This document shows positions 1 through 8,379 of a stretch of 64,000 nucleotides of DNA, piece by piece. Where the stretch lies: assembly GCF_026625845.1 (NCBI RefSeq), contig NZ_CP113066.1, forward strand, positions 558,001-622,000, written 5' to 3'. The DNA is from Agrococcus sp. SL85. GTDB lineage: Bacteria > Actinomycetota > Actinomycetes > Actinomycetales > Microbacteriaceae. Positions within the stretch are counted from its first letter, which is position 1; every line of letters starts with the position of its first letter. The notes under the pieces are model-generated. The model was given only the letters and a program-made list of their open reading frames with translations. It was not told the DNA's origin and did no database searches. The position numbers were made by a program, and so were the translations under genes.

Positions 1-362
1 CCGCGCCGGCGGCGGAGGATGGCGACCGCAGCGGGCACGAGCGCGAGGTCGGCGAAGAGGAAGAGCAGCGAGCTCACGGGGACCGCGGACTCGTAGTCGA
101 CGGGCGCGGCGGCCGAGATGCGTGAGGGCACGAGGATCGCCATCGCGACGAGCGGCGAGGCGATCGCCGCCATGCCGAGCCAGGGCAGCAGCATCGTGAG
201 GCGATCGCGGGCCGACCGTCCGCCGCGGACGCGGATGCTCGGGTCGAGGCCGCGGAGCACGGCAGGGTGCTCGCGGAACGCGTCGAGCTCGAGCTGCTTC
301 CAGCGCACCGACTCGCCGGGCCCGAGCGCGCGGGCCCGCTCGAGCGGCGTCATGCGCGTCAT
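1..362 (-). CDS. Membrane protein of unknown function, cut by the left edge of the window
   Basis: Only about the first 120 residues are visible; the gene runs off the left edge. The start ATG at 362 overlaps the stop of the upstream 221-residue gene as ATGA, which supports translational coupling and this start. The protein opens with about 50 polar residues (MRMTPLERARALGPGESV, then a basic stretch with RGGRSARDR), followed by two hydrophobic segments at about residues 54-75 and 92-113, and ends in a run of arginines at the window edge. It looks like a two-helix inner-membrane protein with a cytoplasmic N terminus. It is the last visible gene of the type VII-like operon, so a secretion accessory role is possible, but no family is recognised. 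Confidence 0.6.
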   Translation of the reverse strand, partial: MTRMTPLERARALGPGESVRWKQLELDAFREHPAVLRGLDPSIRVRGGRSARDRLTMLLPWLGMAAIASPLVAMAILVPSRISAAAPVDYESAVPVSSLLFLFADLALVPAAVAILRRRR

Positions 363-1024
363 GCGCCCGCCTCCGCGTGCCACTGCTCCTGTGCGGCGAT
401 GCGCTCGACGCGCGCCGCCTCCGGGAGCGCCTCGAGCCGCGCGCCCCGCCACTCGGCGCCGTCGATGCGCAGCGAGCGCGCGAGGAGGCGCAGGTCGTGC
501 AGCAGCTGCGTCGCGAGGGCCGGCAGCGTCGGCTCGGCGACGACGCCGATCCAGCGGCGGCCGTCGCAGAAGGCGTGCGCGACGAGGCCGAGTCGCGCGA
601 CACCCGCGACATCGCTCGCGATCGCGCCGCGGACCTCGATGCCGCGGCCGAGGTCGACGTGGTCGACGAGGTCGATCGCGGGCTCGCCGAGGAAGGGCAC
701 CGAGCCGACGATCGACGGCGCGGCCTCGCCCTCGGCGAGCTCGCGCGCCACGACGTGCACGACGACGTTGGCGACGGTCGTCGCGGGCCACCACTGCAGG
801 GTCCAGGCGTCGTCGGCGGAGCGCAGGGCGAGCGCGTGCTCGAGCATGCCGCGGTACGCGCCCGCCTCGAAGCCGTCGTGGTGCTGGAGCAGCGCGAGCG
901 AGGCGTCGACCCACGCATCGGCCGGGCGCCCGAGGGGCGGCAGCACGAGCCACCGCTCCGGGTCGGGTCCGATGGTCACCGTCGGCGCGGCCGTCGCCGC
1001 GCGCTCCGTCCCCGAGGTCAGCAC
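359..1024 (-). CDS. Hypothetical protein of the type VII secretion-like operon (221 aa)
   Basis: A soluble, acidic protein without signal peptide or membrane segment. It is rich in short beta-like hydrophobic strands (WLVLPPLGR, TLQWWPATTVANVVVHVV) and has a C-terminal helix with LLHDLRLLARSL. No family is recognised. It starts 30 nt after the stop of the putative type VII substrate at 1055-2275, and its stop overlaps the start of the next membrane gene (ATGA). That position would suit a chaperone, an accessory factor or an immunity protein for the upstream gene; this is inference from context only. The overall layout (N-terminal LP-type turn, central beta strands, C-terminal helix) loosely resembles the 206-residue gene at 2664-3284. 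Confidence 0.6.
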   Translation of the reverse strand: MLTSGTERAATAAPTVTIGPDPERWLVLPPLGRPADAWVDASLALLQHHDGFEAGAYRGMLEHALALRSADDAWTLQWWPATTVANVVVHVVARELAEGEAAPSIVGSVPFLGEPAIDLVDHVDLGRGIEVRGAIASDVAGVARLGLVAHAFCDGRRWIGVVAEPTLPALATQLLHDLRLLARSLRIDGAEWRGARLEALPEAARVERIAAQEQWHAEAGA

Positions 1025-1054
1025 CCGCTCACCCTAGCCACGACGGGCCGGGCG

Positions 1055-2275
1055 TCAGCGGTGCGGCGCCCACGGCACGCGCACGTCGAGGCCCTCGATC
1101 GCGTTGTGGAGCGCGCCGTCGCCGAAGATCTCCGCCGCGCCGTCCGGCACCCCGAACAGGTTCTTCACGTGGCCGTCGCCCCAGACGCCGCCCAGGATGC
1201 CCGGCGCGTCGGTCTGGCCCGTGTACCCGAACAGCCGCGCAAGGCCGTCCGCGACGTTCGCACCGCCCTGCGAGAGGCCCTGGAGCGCACCGCGGCCGCC
1301 GCGGCCGAGCGAGCCGAGCAGCCCCATGCCGTCGGCCATGCCACGGCTGAAGCCCCGCGTGAGGCCGCCCGCGAAGTGCGCACCGCTGCTCGCGATCGCC
1401 GTCCGCCCCGCCGACGAGAAGATGCCGCCCGCCATGTCGCTGAAGAAGGGGCCGACGCCCTTGCCGAGCGAGCCGAAGGGGATGACCCCGACGATCGCGA
1501 AGATCATGTCGCCGAGCGTGGCATCGCCGCGGAAGAACGCGTAGGTCGTGAGCGCGAGCGTCGCGATCGCGACGACCGCGGCGATCGCCGCGAGGATCGG
1601 TCCGCCGATGATGATGCAGGCGACGGCGAGCACGAGGCCCACCACCTGCAGCACCTTCAGCGCACCCGCCACGAACCCGTCCAGGTCGTCCCAGAACGAG
1701 TCCTCGATCTTCCCCGCCACCGCATCGCCGACATCCGCCGCCGCAGCCTCGAACGCCGACTCCCACGAGTCGTAGTCCGCATCGAAGCGCCGCGCCTCGT
1801 CCTCCCACGCCTCGTACGCCAGCCGCTTCGCCTCGTCCTCGTCGGCCTGCTGCTGCGCCTCCTCGCTGCCCGCCTCCGGCTCGAACCAGCCACCCGTCCC
1901 CCGCGGCTCCACCGAGCCCGGCAGCGACCGGAACGTCTCCCACAGCCCCTCGCACAGCGCCACATGCCCCGCGATCGCCGACTGATCCTCCGACAGCGCC
2001 ACCCCGTACCGACGCACCACCGGACCCGTCGGCGTGTACAGCTGCCCCGCCTCCGCCAGCGTCCCGTGCACATCGCCCACGCCCTCGCGCAGCTTCGCAG
2101 CAGCCTTCCCCTGCAGACCGTCCGTGCCCTCCGCCAGACCCTCCAGGATCGTCGCCGAGTCCGACATCATCCGACCCAGCGCCTCGATCTCCTCACCACG
2201 CCGGATGATCGTCTGCGGATCCCCCTCGACCACCACGATCCTGCGACCCTTCGGCGACGGATCCATCCACGACAT
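1055..2275 (-). CDS. Putative type VII secretion substrate with T7SS-signal-like N-terminal domain and hydrophobic core
   Basis: 406 residues. The N-terminal ~120 residues (VVVEGDPQTIIRRGEEIEAL, then alpha-helical heptad-like sequence to about residue 115) resemble the putative T7SS signal domain at the head of actinobacterial polymorphic toxins. Residues ~130-190 are acidic and charged. Residues ~200-265 contain a strongly hydrophobic, glycine-rich stretch (VVGLVLAVACIIIGGPI, then a segment ending IPFGSLGKG) like the linkers that precede toxin modules in such proteins. The remaining ~130 residues are glycine-rich and match no toxin family I know. The gene starts 5 nt after the small WXG-like gene at 2281-2577, the usual partner arrangement. 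It could be a secreted effector with an unknown C-terminal activity or a structural component. Confidence 0.6.
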   Translation of the reverse strand: MSWMDPSPKGRRIVVVEGDPQTIIRRGEEIEALGRMMSDSATILEGLAEGTDGLQGKAAAKLREGVGDVHGTLAEAGQLYTPTGPVVRRYGVALSEDQSAIAGHVALCEGLWETFRSLPGSVEPRGTGGWFEPEAGSEEAQQQADEDEAKRLAYEAWEDEARRFDADYDSWESAFEAAAADVGDAVAGKIEDSFWDDLDGFVAGALKVLQVVGLVLAVACIIIGGPILAAIAAVVAIATLALTTYAFFRGDATLGDMIFAIVGVIPFGSLGKGVGPFFSDMAGGIFSSAGRTAIASSGAHFAGGLTRGFSRGMADGMGLLGSLGRGGRGALQGLSQGGANVADGLARLFGYTGQTDAPGILGGVWGDGHVKNLFGVPDGAAEIFGDGALHNAIEGLDVRVPWAPHR

Positions 2276-2280
2276 GGCGC

Positions 2281-2577
2281 TCAGCCCTGCTCGCTCATGG
2301 ACGCGGCCGTCTCGGTGTCCCAGTCGGTGAAGCCGTCGATGACGCCCTGCACGTGCTCCTGCACGCTCTTCATGCCGTCGCGCAGCTCGTCGCGCTTGTC
2401 GTCCCAGCGATCCTCGAAGTCCTCGACGGCCTCGCGCAGGTCGTTGCGGCCGTAGGGGTCGCCGATGGCGCCCTCGAGCTGGTCGGCGCGGTCCTCCGCG
2501 GCGTCGAACTCGGCGATGATCTGCTTGAGGTAGTCGTTGAGCGTGCCGAGGTCCTCGAACTTGATCAGGACGTCCAT
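2281..2577 (-). CDS. WXG100-like small helical protein
   Basis: 98 residues, almost entirely charged and alpha-helical, with a central break (AIGDPYGRND) and a second helix containing FEDRWDDKRDEL. Size, two-helix hairpin pattern and position beside a T7SS-signal protein fit the WXG100/ESAT-6 or LXG-partner class, although a canonical W-x-G turn is absent. The start is set by a strong GAGGAGG ribosome-binding site 6-8 nt upstream of the ATG at 2577. It probably pairs with the 406-residue product immediately downstream to form a secretion-competent complex; this is inferred from gene order. Confidence 0.6.
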   Translation of the reverse strand: MDVLIKFEDLGTLNDYLKQIIAEFDAAEDRADQLEGAIGDPYGRNDLREAVEDFEDRWDDKRDELRDGMKSVQEHVQGVIDGFTDWDTETAASMSEQG

Positions 2578-2663
2578 CGCGGGTGCCTCCTCAGGCTGGG
2601 GTGTCTGGCATCACGGTAGGCGAGCGATGCTCGACGCGCGATGGGGAGGACTCCCCACCCGCC

Positions 2664-3284
2664 TCAGCGGTCCCAGCGCAGCGTCGCGACGCAGCCGTCG
2701 AAGAGGCGCTGCATGAGCACGAGCGCCGGGTCGTCGGCCGGGAACTCCGCGCCGCGGGTGATGACCGCGGTGAGCTGCAGCGCGCGCGAGCCCCGCGAGC
2801 CGGGGACGGGCGTGAGGTAGACGACCGTCGTCTGCACCGCGCGCTCCGTGCCGACCCGCGTCGTCGCCTCGCGCTGGAAGCGCACGAACCTGCGGTCGCC
2901 GTGCAGATCGGTCGCGCCCTCTCGGATCCGCTGCGCCATCTCCTCCGCGAGCGTCGCGCCCGGCTGGGGCGTGCGGATCGACGCGATGAGCGAGGCCGGG
3001 AGGAACGCGCTGTCGGGCGCGCCCGCCTCGGGGCCGAAGTGCGCGATCGCGCCGATCCGGCGCATGGCCTCGAACGACTCCTGCAGCTGCGCGCGCAGCT
3101 GCCCGTAGAGGTCGGGGCGGTGCGCCTCCATCAGGCGCGCCCTCGCCGCGTCCAGCATCGCCCGCTCGGTCTCGGGCGAGACGTCGCGCCGCACCCAGCC
3201 CTCCGGCAGGACGAGCTCGAACTCGGGGTCGGCGGGCGCGCCGAGCGCCTCGCGCAGCGACGGGGCGGAGGTGGGGTCGGTCAC
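2664..3284 (-). CDS. Hypothetical protein of the type VII-like operon (206 aa)
   Basis: No signal peptide or transmembrane segment. The first 35 residues end in FELVLPEGWVRRDVSPE, a pattern seen in small proteins attached to mycobacterial secretion loci, but the similarity is too weak to name a family. A central helical region (MLDAARARLMEAHRPD to EAMRRIG) is followed by beta-rich sequence (QTTVVYLTPVPGSRG, ALQLTAVITRG). The gene lies between a strong terminator (3339-3373) and the WXG-like gene at 2281-2577, so it may be transcribed from its own promoter or by partial readthrough. Function unknown. Confidence 0.6.
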   Translation of the reverse strand: MTDPTSAPSLREALGAPADPEFELVLPEGWVRRDVSPETERAMLDAARARLMEAHRPDLYGQLRAQLQESFEAMRRIGAIAHFGPEAGAPDSAFLPASLIASIRTPQPGATLAEEMAQRIREGATDLHGDRRFVRFQREATTRVGTERAVQTTVVYLTPVPGSRGSRALQLTAVITRGAEFPADDPALVLMQRLFDGCVATLRWDR

Positions 3285-3338
3285 GGGTCGATCCTAGGAG
3301 CGGAGGCTGGCAGGGCACCGGGGCTGCGGCCCGCGCGC

Positions 3339-3373
3339 AGGAGGGGCCCGACCGCCGTGGTCGGGCCCCTCCT
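3339..3373 (-). terminator. Perfect 15-bp hairpin after the WXG100 gene
   Basis: A perfect inverted repeat with a 15-bp stem (AGGAGGGGCCCGACC on the plus strand and its complement) and a 5-nt loop, just downstream of the WXG100 stop at 3388 on the minus strand. There is no clear U-tract, as is common in high-GC actinobacteria. It sits inside an otherwise co-directional gene series, so it may attenuate rather than end transcription, giving more WXG100 message than downstream message. Confidence 0.8.
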
Positions 3374-3387
3374 GGGACGGGGTGCGG

Positions 3388-3675
3388 TCAGCTGCCGGCC
3401 ATCTGCTCGTCGAGCGACTGGATCGCCTGCATCATGCCGCGCAGGGCCTCGCCCATGTCGGAGATGCCCTCGATCGCCGTCTCCAGGCCCGAGGTCAGCT
3501 CCTCGTAGCCCTCACCGAACTTGCCCGACGCGTGCTGCGTCTTGAAGTCCTCGCCCAGCAGCGTGTCCACCGCCGACTTGAGGTCCTTGAGGACACCGGC
3601 GATGTCCTCCTTGCCCGTGTCCAGCTTGCCCGCAGTGGACTCCATCTCGGCATAGGAAGCACCGAAGTCGCTCAT
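3388..3675 (-). CDS. WXG100 family (ESAT-6-like) protein
   Basis: 95 residues from ATG 3675, chosen because an AAGGGAA ribosome-binding site precedes it and the product begins MSDFGASYAEME like other WXG100 proteins; an upstream in-frame GTG would add an unlikely glycine/proline-rich extension. The protein is two amphipathic helices (residues ~3-42 and ~52-93) separated by a turn around GKFGEGYEEL, where a phenylalanine stands in for the usual tryptophan of the W-x-G turn. WXG100 proteins are small helical-hairpin dimers exported by, and needed for, type VII systems. It lies just downstream of the FtsK/SpoIIIE ATPase gene (102-nt gap) and is closed by a strong terminator, consistent with high expression of a secreted core component. 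Confidence 0.85.
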   Translation of the reverse strand: MSDFGASYAEMESTAGKLDTGKEDIAGVLKDLKSAVDTLLGEDFKTQHASGKFGEGYEELTSGLETAIEGISDMGEALRGMMQAIQSLDEQMAGS

Positions 3676-3777
3676 GGTCCCGTTCCCTTCGTTCCTGGAT
3701 CGTGGCCCACCCGGACCACCTGCCACCACCGTACGGACGGGCGCCTGCGCGGTCGATGGGGAGGAGTCCCCATGCCG

Positions 3778-6700
3778 CTAGGCGTCGCCCGGCACCGCCT
3801 GCAGCGTCTCCTCCTGCACGCCCGCCGCCGCGACGGGCGGCGCCGCGGCCGCGGCCGCCGGCGCCGGCGCGGGGCGCTCGGGCACGAGCGGCAGCTGCAT
3901 CGTGACGGCGCGGCCGTTCTGCACGAAGATGCCGCGGCCCTCCGGGAAGTCGGCGCGCTTGACCTTGGGGAAGGGCACCTTGAAGACCGAGTCGCCGTCG
4001 TAGGCGTCGGGCTTCAGGACGATGCCCTTGCGGCCCGCCTTGAAGTCGCCGATGAAGCCGTAGCCGCCCGTGACCTGCGTGACGTCGGCGTCGCCGAGCA
4101 GCAGGTGGTCGCTGCGGTTGATGGCCTGGAAGAGCTCCTTCATGGCCCGCTCCGCGTCGGAGTCGGCGAACTGCGGCACGTTCTCGACCACCACGAGGAT
4201 GCGGCCCGGCACCGTCTCGTCGGCGACGATCTCCGCGAGCTCCTTCGCGAGCTCCTTCGCCGCCTCGGGGCGCGTGGCGCTGCGCACCCACGGCCGGAAG
4301 TCGTGCAGCACCGAGCGCCTGCCGGCGAAGTGGAAGAGCCGGACCTCGGGATCGAAGCGCTCCACCGCCACGACGAGCGCTTTGAGCGCGTTCGTCTTGC
4401 CGGACTGGGGCGGGCCCGCGACGATGAAGGTGCCGATCGGGTCGAAGTCGCGCGGCGCGAGGGTGTCCTCGGCGACGCCGATGACGGGGAAGTCGTCGAC
4501 GCGGTCGGGCAGCGCCTCGAGCGAGAGGCGCGTCGGCAGCGCGCCGATCTCCTCGACGTCGCGCGCGCCCTGCGCACGCAGCGCCTCGGCGAGCTGCCCC
4601 ATGAGCTTCGTCTGCTCGGCGACGTTGGGCGAGCCGCCCAGCACCGCCACCTGCAGCTCGAGGCCGTCGACGATCGCCCGGCCGGGCGCCGAGGCGTCGT
4701 CGAGCACGTCCTTCGGCGCGCCCACGAGCGTGTACGCCGACTCGTCCGAGAGGCGCAGCACCACGCGCCGCGAGATGTTCGAGCTGACCGCGGTGGGCAC
4801 GGCGCCCGAGCGGTCGGCCGTCGCGATCGCGTGGATGCCGAGCGGCCTGCCCTCGCCGAGGATCCGCATGAACACCTGGTAGAACGGCGCCCGCGCGCTC
4901 GTGACCTCCCAGTCGGCCTTGAACTGGGGGAAGTTGTCGAGCAGCAGGAAGATGCGCGATGCGTCCGGGTCGACGAGCTCGCGGTACTCCGTGAGGCTCG
5001 CGGCGCTCGCCGCCGCGAAGGCCTTGCCGCGGCGGTCGAGCTCGCGGCCGAGCGAGCGCAGCAGGCGCTGCACGCGCTCGGCGTCGTCGCCCGCGATGAT
5101 CGAGCCGACGTGCGGCAGCACCTCGAGCGGCTTCAGCGCGCCGCTCGCGAAGTCGAGGCCGTAGACCTCGGCGCGGCCGAGCTCCGGGCGCATGCCCGCC
5201 GCGGTCGCGATCGACTTGAGGAGCGTCGACTTGCCCGAGCCCGAGGTGCCGTAGACGAGCATCGAGCCGTCGCGGTCGGGGTGCAGGTAGATCGGGTCCT
5301 GGCGCTGGCGCTCCGGGATGTCGGCCTTGCCGAGCACGATGCGGCCGTCGCCCTCGATGGGCAGGTCGCGGAGGTCGACGGCCGTCTCGAGGTCGTCGAG
5401 CCACGGGCGCCGGGGCGCGGGGATGCGGGCCTGCTGCGAGGCCGCGATGAGGGTGCGCACCACGCGCTTCTGGTCGTTGGGGCCCAGGTCCTCGTCGTGC
5501 GCGTCGGACTCGGGCGCTGCCTCCGGCTCCCAGCGCTGCAGCGAGCCGAAGCGCAGCTCGGCCACCTTCACGTCGGCGACCTGCACCTCGTCGGTCGTCC
5601 AGCCTCCCGCGTAGGCCGACTGGAAGGGCACGAGCCTGCCGGGCCCGGTCTTCGCGATGCCGCGGCCGGGGATGGAGGGCGGGAAGGATGCCGCGACGGG
5701 GTCGTCGACGACGTCCTTCGAGTCGGACTCGTCGGCCATGCGGAGCGCGACGCGGAGGTTGGTGTTGGCGCGCAGGTTGTCCTTGATGACGCCCGCGGGG
5801 CGCTGCGTCGCCATGATGAGGTGGATGCCGAGCGAGCGGCCGCGCTGGGCGATGTCGACGACGCCGTCGACGAACTCCGGCACCTCGCCCGCGAGCGCCG
5901 CGAACTCGTCGATGACGAGCACGAGCGCGGGCGGGGTCTCCGGGTCCTGCCGCTTCTCGAGCTCGAGCAGGTCCTTCGCCTTCTTGCGGTTGAAGAGGTG
6001 CTCGCGGTGGTGCAGCTCGGCGCGGAGGCTCGTGAGCGCGCGCCGCACGAGGTGCGGGCTGAGGTCGGTCACGAGGCCCACGCAGTGCGGCAGCTCGACG
6101 CAGTCGGCGAAGGCCGAGCCGCCCTTGTAGTCGACGAAGAGGAAGGTCACGCGGTCGGGGCTGTGCGCGGCCGCCATGCCGAGCACCCACGCCTGCAGGA
6201 ACTCCGACTTGCCCGCGCCCGTCGTGCCGCCGACGAGCGCGTGGGGGCCCTGCGTGCGCAGGTCGAGCGTCATGGCGTCGGTCGCGCCCTGGCCCATGAT
6301 CGCCCGCAGCGTGCCGGCCTTCTTCAGGCGCGGCTTCTGGCCGCCGGAGCGGTCGATGATCGTGTTGTTCTGGCGCCAGCGGTCGATGACCGCGTTCGGG
6401 TCCTCGGCGAGCTCGGGGCCCACGAGCGAGAGGAACATGACGGAGTCGGGGATGTCGGAGGAGTCGGTGACGACGATGCTCGCGTCGACGACCGGCGCGA
6501 GGCGCTTCGCGAACATCTGCATGTACTCGCCCGAGACGCCCTCGACGCGCACGCCCTCGTAGTCGGCGCCCGAGCGCACCGTGCCGACGCGCGCGGCCTC
6601 GAGGCCGCCCGACACGTCGACGTAGGAGCGGCACACCGCCGGCAGCGACTCCACGGTCGGCGCCACGAAGACGCCGTGCACGCCCACGGCGGCGCCCCGC

Positions 6701-8379
6701 TCGAGGATCTGCGTGAGCCGGGGGCGGTCGACGGGCGCGTCGTTCGTGACGACGATGACGACCGAGGTCTGGATGCTCGTGACCGCGTCCTTCGCGGCGC
6801 GCTCGACGTCGGTGCCGTACCGCATCGGGTCCCAGTCCTCGTCGTAGGGCGTCTTGCGGTCGGGCGAGGCCGACTTCGAGCGGCCCATGACGAGCTCCTC
6901 GAGCCCGTTGAGGAGCGCGGCGCCCGCGGTCGCGGAGTCGGCGAGCGGCATGTCCTTGAACGGGCTCGTCTCGCTCGTGGTGTGGGGCAGCCACTTCATC
7001 CACTCGAGCTCGCCCGTCCAGTCGGCGTCGCAGAGCGCGACCGTGACGACCTCGTTCGGCGCGTGCAGGCCGTAGAGCTGCAGCGCCAGGCCGCGCAGCG
7101 CGTCGGCCGCGAGCGACTTCGGGCCCGCGATGCCGATCGAGCCGACCGACTCGAAGGACTCCACGATGGGCACGTCGTCGACGTAGCGGTAGCGCTCGCG
7201 CAGCCGCTCGACGCGGTCGAGGTACTCGGGGAGGCCGTCCTGCTGCTCCTCCTCCTTGATGCTGTTGCGCGAGAGCGCCCGACAGGTGCCCAGGCGCACC
7301 GCGAGGAAGTTCCAGTGCTCGGGCCGGCGGGTCCAGAGCATGGGGCCCAGGCGCATCGCGTGCTCGAAGACCTCGGCGACGGGCGGCACCTCCATGCCGC
7401 GCACCGCCTCCTCCTTCGGCTTCTCGCGGTAGAGCTCCTCCTCGAGCTGCTCGAACTTCTGCTCGAACATCTGCACCTCGAACTTCTGGCGCTGCCCGTT
7501 CTGCGTCTTCATGTTGATGAAGTTGCCGAGCAGCATCATCGGCGTCATCGCCGCGACGAGCAGGGAGCGAGGGTTCTCGGTGAGGGCGTACATCGCGGCC
7601 GCGAGCAGGATCGGCGCGACGAGCATGGGCCACGGGAAGAGCCGCTGGATCATCTCGCGCGGGATGCGCGGGCCGTCGAAGGCGGTGCCCGGGTAGCGGG
7701 CCTCGACGCGCGGCGAGCGGTTGAACAGCAGCGCGCCGCCCCGCTCGAGCACCGGGTCGGGCCCGGAGGCGTCGAAGGCGCCCGCGAGCGAGACCTGCAG
7801 CTCGCTGTCGCCGATCGTGAAGGTCGCGCCGGGGGTCACGCGCAGGCGCGAGACGAGCCCGCCGTCGACGAGCACGCCGTTCGCGGAGTTGAGGTCGACG
7901 ACCTCGACGTGGGCGCCGACCTCGATGCGCGCGTGGCGCTTCGAGACGAGCGGATCGGCGAGGACGATCGCGTTCGACGCGTCGCGACCGATCGTCGCGT
8001 GACCGCGGCCGAGCTGGAACTCCTGCCCGCGGAGGGGTCCGCCGACGACGCGGAGGACCGCGACGGCGTCGAGCGCGCTGCCCGCCGGCCCGCCGTGGCG
8101 CGCGCCGCCCTCGCCGAGGCTCTCGACCCGCGCGTGGAAGCCGGAGCCGATCGGCGCCTCGCCGATGAGGGCGTCGGGCTGCAGCCGCACGAGGCTCTGC
8201 TCGGTCGGCGGCGCGACCGCGAGGGTGAGCGTCTCGCGCTCGCCCACGACGATGGAGCGCGTCGGGTCGGCGAGCGCGATCTGCCGCGCGACGTCCTCGA
8301 CCGTGGCCGTGGAGTCGGCCGTGATCACGACGTCGGTCGGGTCGGCGGCGGGCCGGTGCAGGGTCAGCTTGACCTTCAT
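3778..8379 (-). CDS. eccC: Type VII secretion FtsK/SpoIIIE ATPase, EssC/EccC-like, with N-terminal FHA domain
   Basis: 1533 residues from ATG 8379, which overlaps the upstream stop as ATGA; a longer open frame upstream is discarded. Order of parts: a ubiquitin-like or FHA-like beta domain (residues 1-90), an FHA domain (~111-190, with GRDASN and SKRHARIE), two membrane helices (~245-288), a DUF-type region, then three ATPase domains. The first has Walker A GGTTGAGKSE near residue 715 and Walker B VLVIDEF; the second has GTSGSGKST near 1043 and a degenerate LLLDNF; the third has GPPQSGKT near 1320 with VVVENV in place of an acidic Walker B. EccC/EssC proteins power export of WXG100 substrates. 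FHA plus two helices plus three ATPases in one chain is the EssC (T7SSb) plan rather than classical mycobacterial EccC. The symbol is a family label. Confidence 0.92.
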   Translation of the reverse strand: MKVKLTLHRPAADPTDVVITADSTATVEDVARQIALADPTRSIVVGERETLTLAVAPPTEQSLVRLQPDALIGEAPIGSGFHARVESLGEGGARHGGPAGSALDAVAVLRVVGGPLRGQEFQLGRGHATIGRDASNAIVLADPLVSKRHARIEVGAHVEVVDLNSANGVLVDGGLVSRLRVTPGATFTIGDSELQVSLAGAFDASGPDPVLERGGALLFNRSPRVEARYPGTAFDGPRIPREMIQRLFPWPMLVAPILLAAAMYALTENPRSLLVAAMTPMMLLGNFINMKTQNGQRQKFEVQMFEQKFEQLEEELYREKPKEEAVRGMEVPPVAEVFEHAMRLGPMLWTRRPEHWNFLAVRLGTCRALSRNSIKEEEQQDGLPEYLDRVERLRERYRYVDDVPIVESFESVGSIGIAGPKSLAADALRGLALQLYGLHAPNEVVTVALCDADWTGELEWMKWLPHTTSETSPFKDMPLADSATAGAALLNGLEELVMGRSKSASPDRKTPYDEDWDPMRYGTDVERAAKDAVTSIQTSVVIVVTNDAPVDRPRLTQILERGAAVGVHGVFVAPTVESLPAVCRSYVDVSGGLEAARVGTVRSGADYEGVRVEGVSGEYMQMFAKRLAPVVDASIVVTDSSDIPDSVMFLSLVGPELAEDPNAVIDRWRQNNTIIDRSGGQKPRLKKAGTLRAIMGQGATDAMTLDLRTQGPHALVGGTTGAGKSEFLQAWVLGMAAAHSPDRVTFLFVDYKGGSAFADCVELPHCVGLVTDLSPHLVRRALTSLRAELHHREHLFNRKKAKDLLELEKRQDPETPPALVLVIDEFAALAGEVPEFVDGVVDIAQRGRSLGIHLIMATQRPAGVIKDNLRANTNLRVALRMADESDSKDVVDDPVAASFPPSIPGRGIAKTGPGRLVPFQSAYAGGWTTDEVQVADVKVAELRFGSLQRWEPEAAPESDAHDEDLGPNDQKRVVRTLIAASQQARIPAPRRPWLDDLETAVDLRDLPIEGDGRIVLGKADIPERQRQDPIYLHPDRDGSMLVYGTSGSGKSTLLKSIATAAGMRPELGRAEVYGLDFASGALKPLEVLPHVGSIIAGDDAERVQRLLRSLGRELDRRGKAFAAASAASLTEYRELVDPDASRIFLLLDNFPQFKADWEVTSARAPFYQVFMRILGEGRPLGIHAIATADRSGAVPTAVSSNISRRVVLRLSDESAYTLVGAPKDVLDDASAPGRAIVDGLELQVAVLGGSPNVAEQTKLMGQLAEALRAQGARDVEEIGALPTRLSLEALPDRVDDFPVIGVAEDTLAPRDFDPIGTFIVAGPPQSGKTNALKALVVAVERFDPEVRLFHFAGRRSVLHDFRPWVRSATRPEAAKELAKELAEIVADETVPGRILVVVENVPQFADSDAERAMKELFQAINRSDHLLLGDADVTQVTGGYGFIGDFKAGRKGIVLKPDAYDGDSVFKVPFPKVKRADFPEGRGIFVQNGRAVTMQLPLVPERPAPAPAAAAAAPPVAAAGVQEETLQAVPGDA

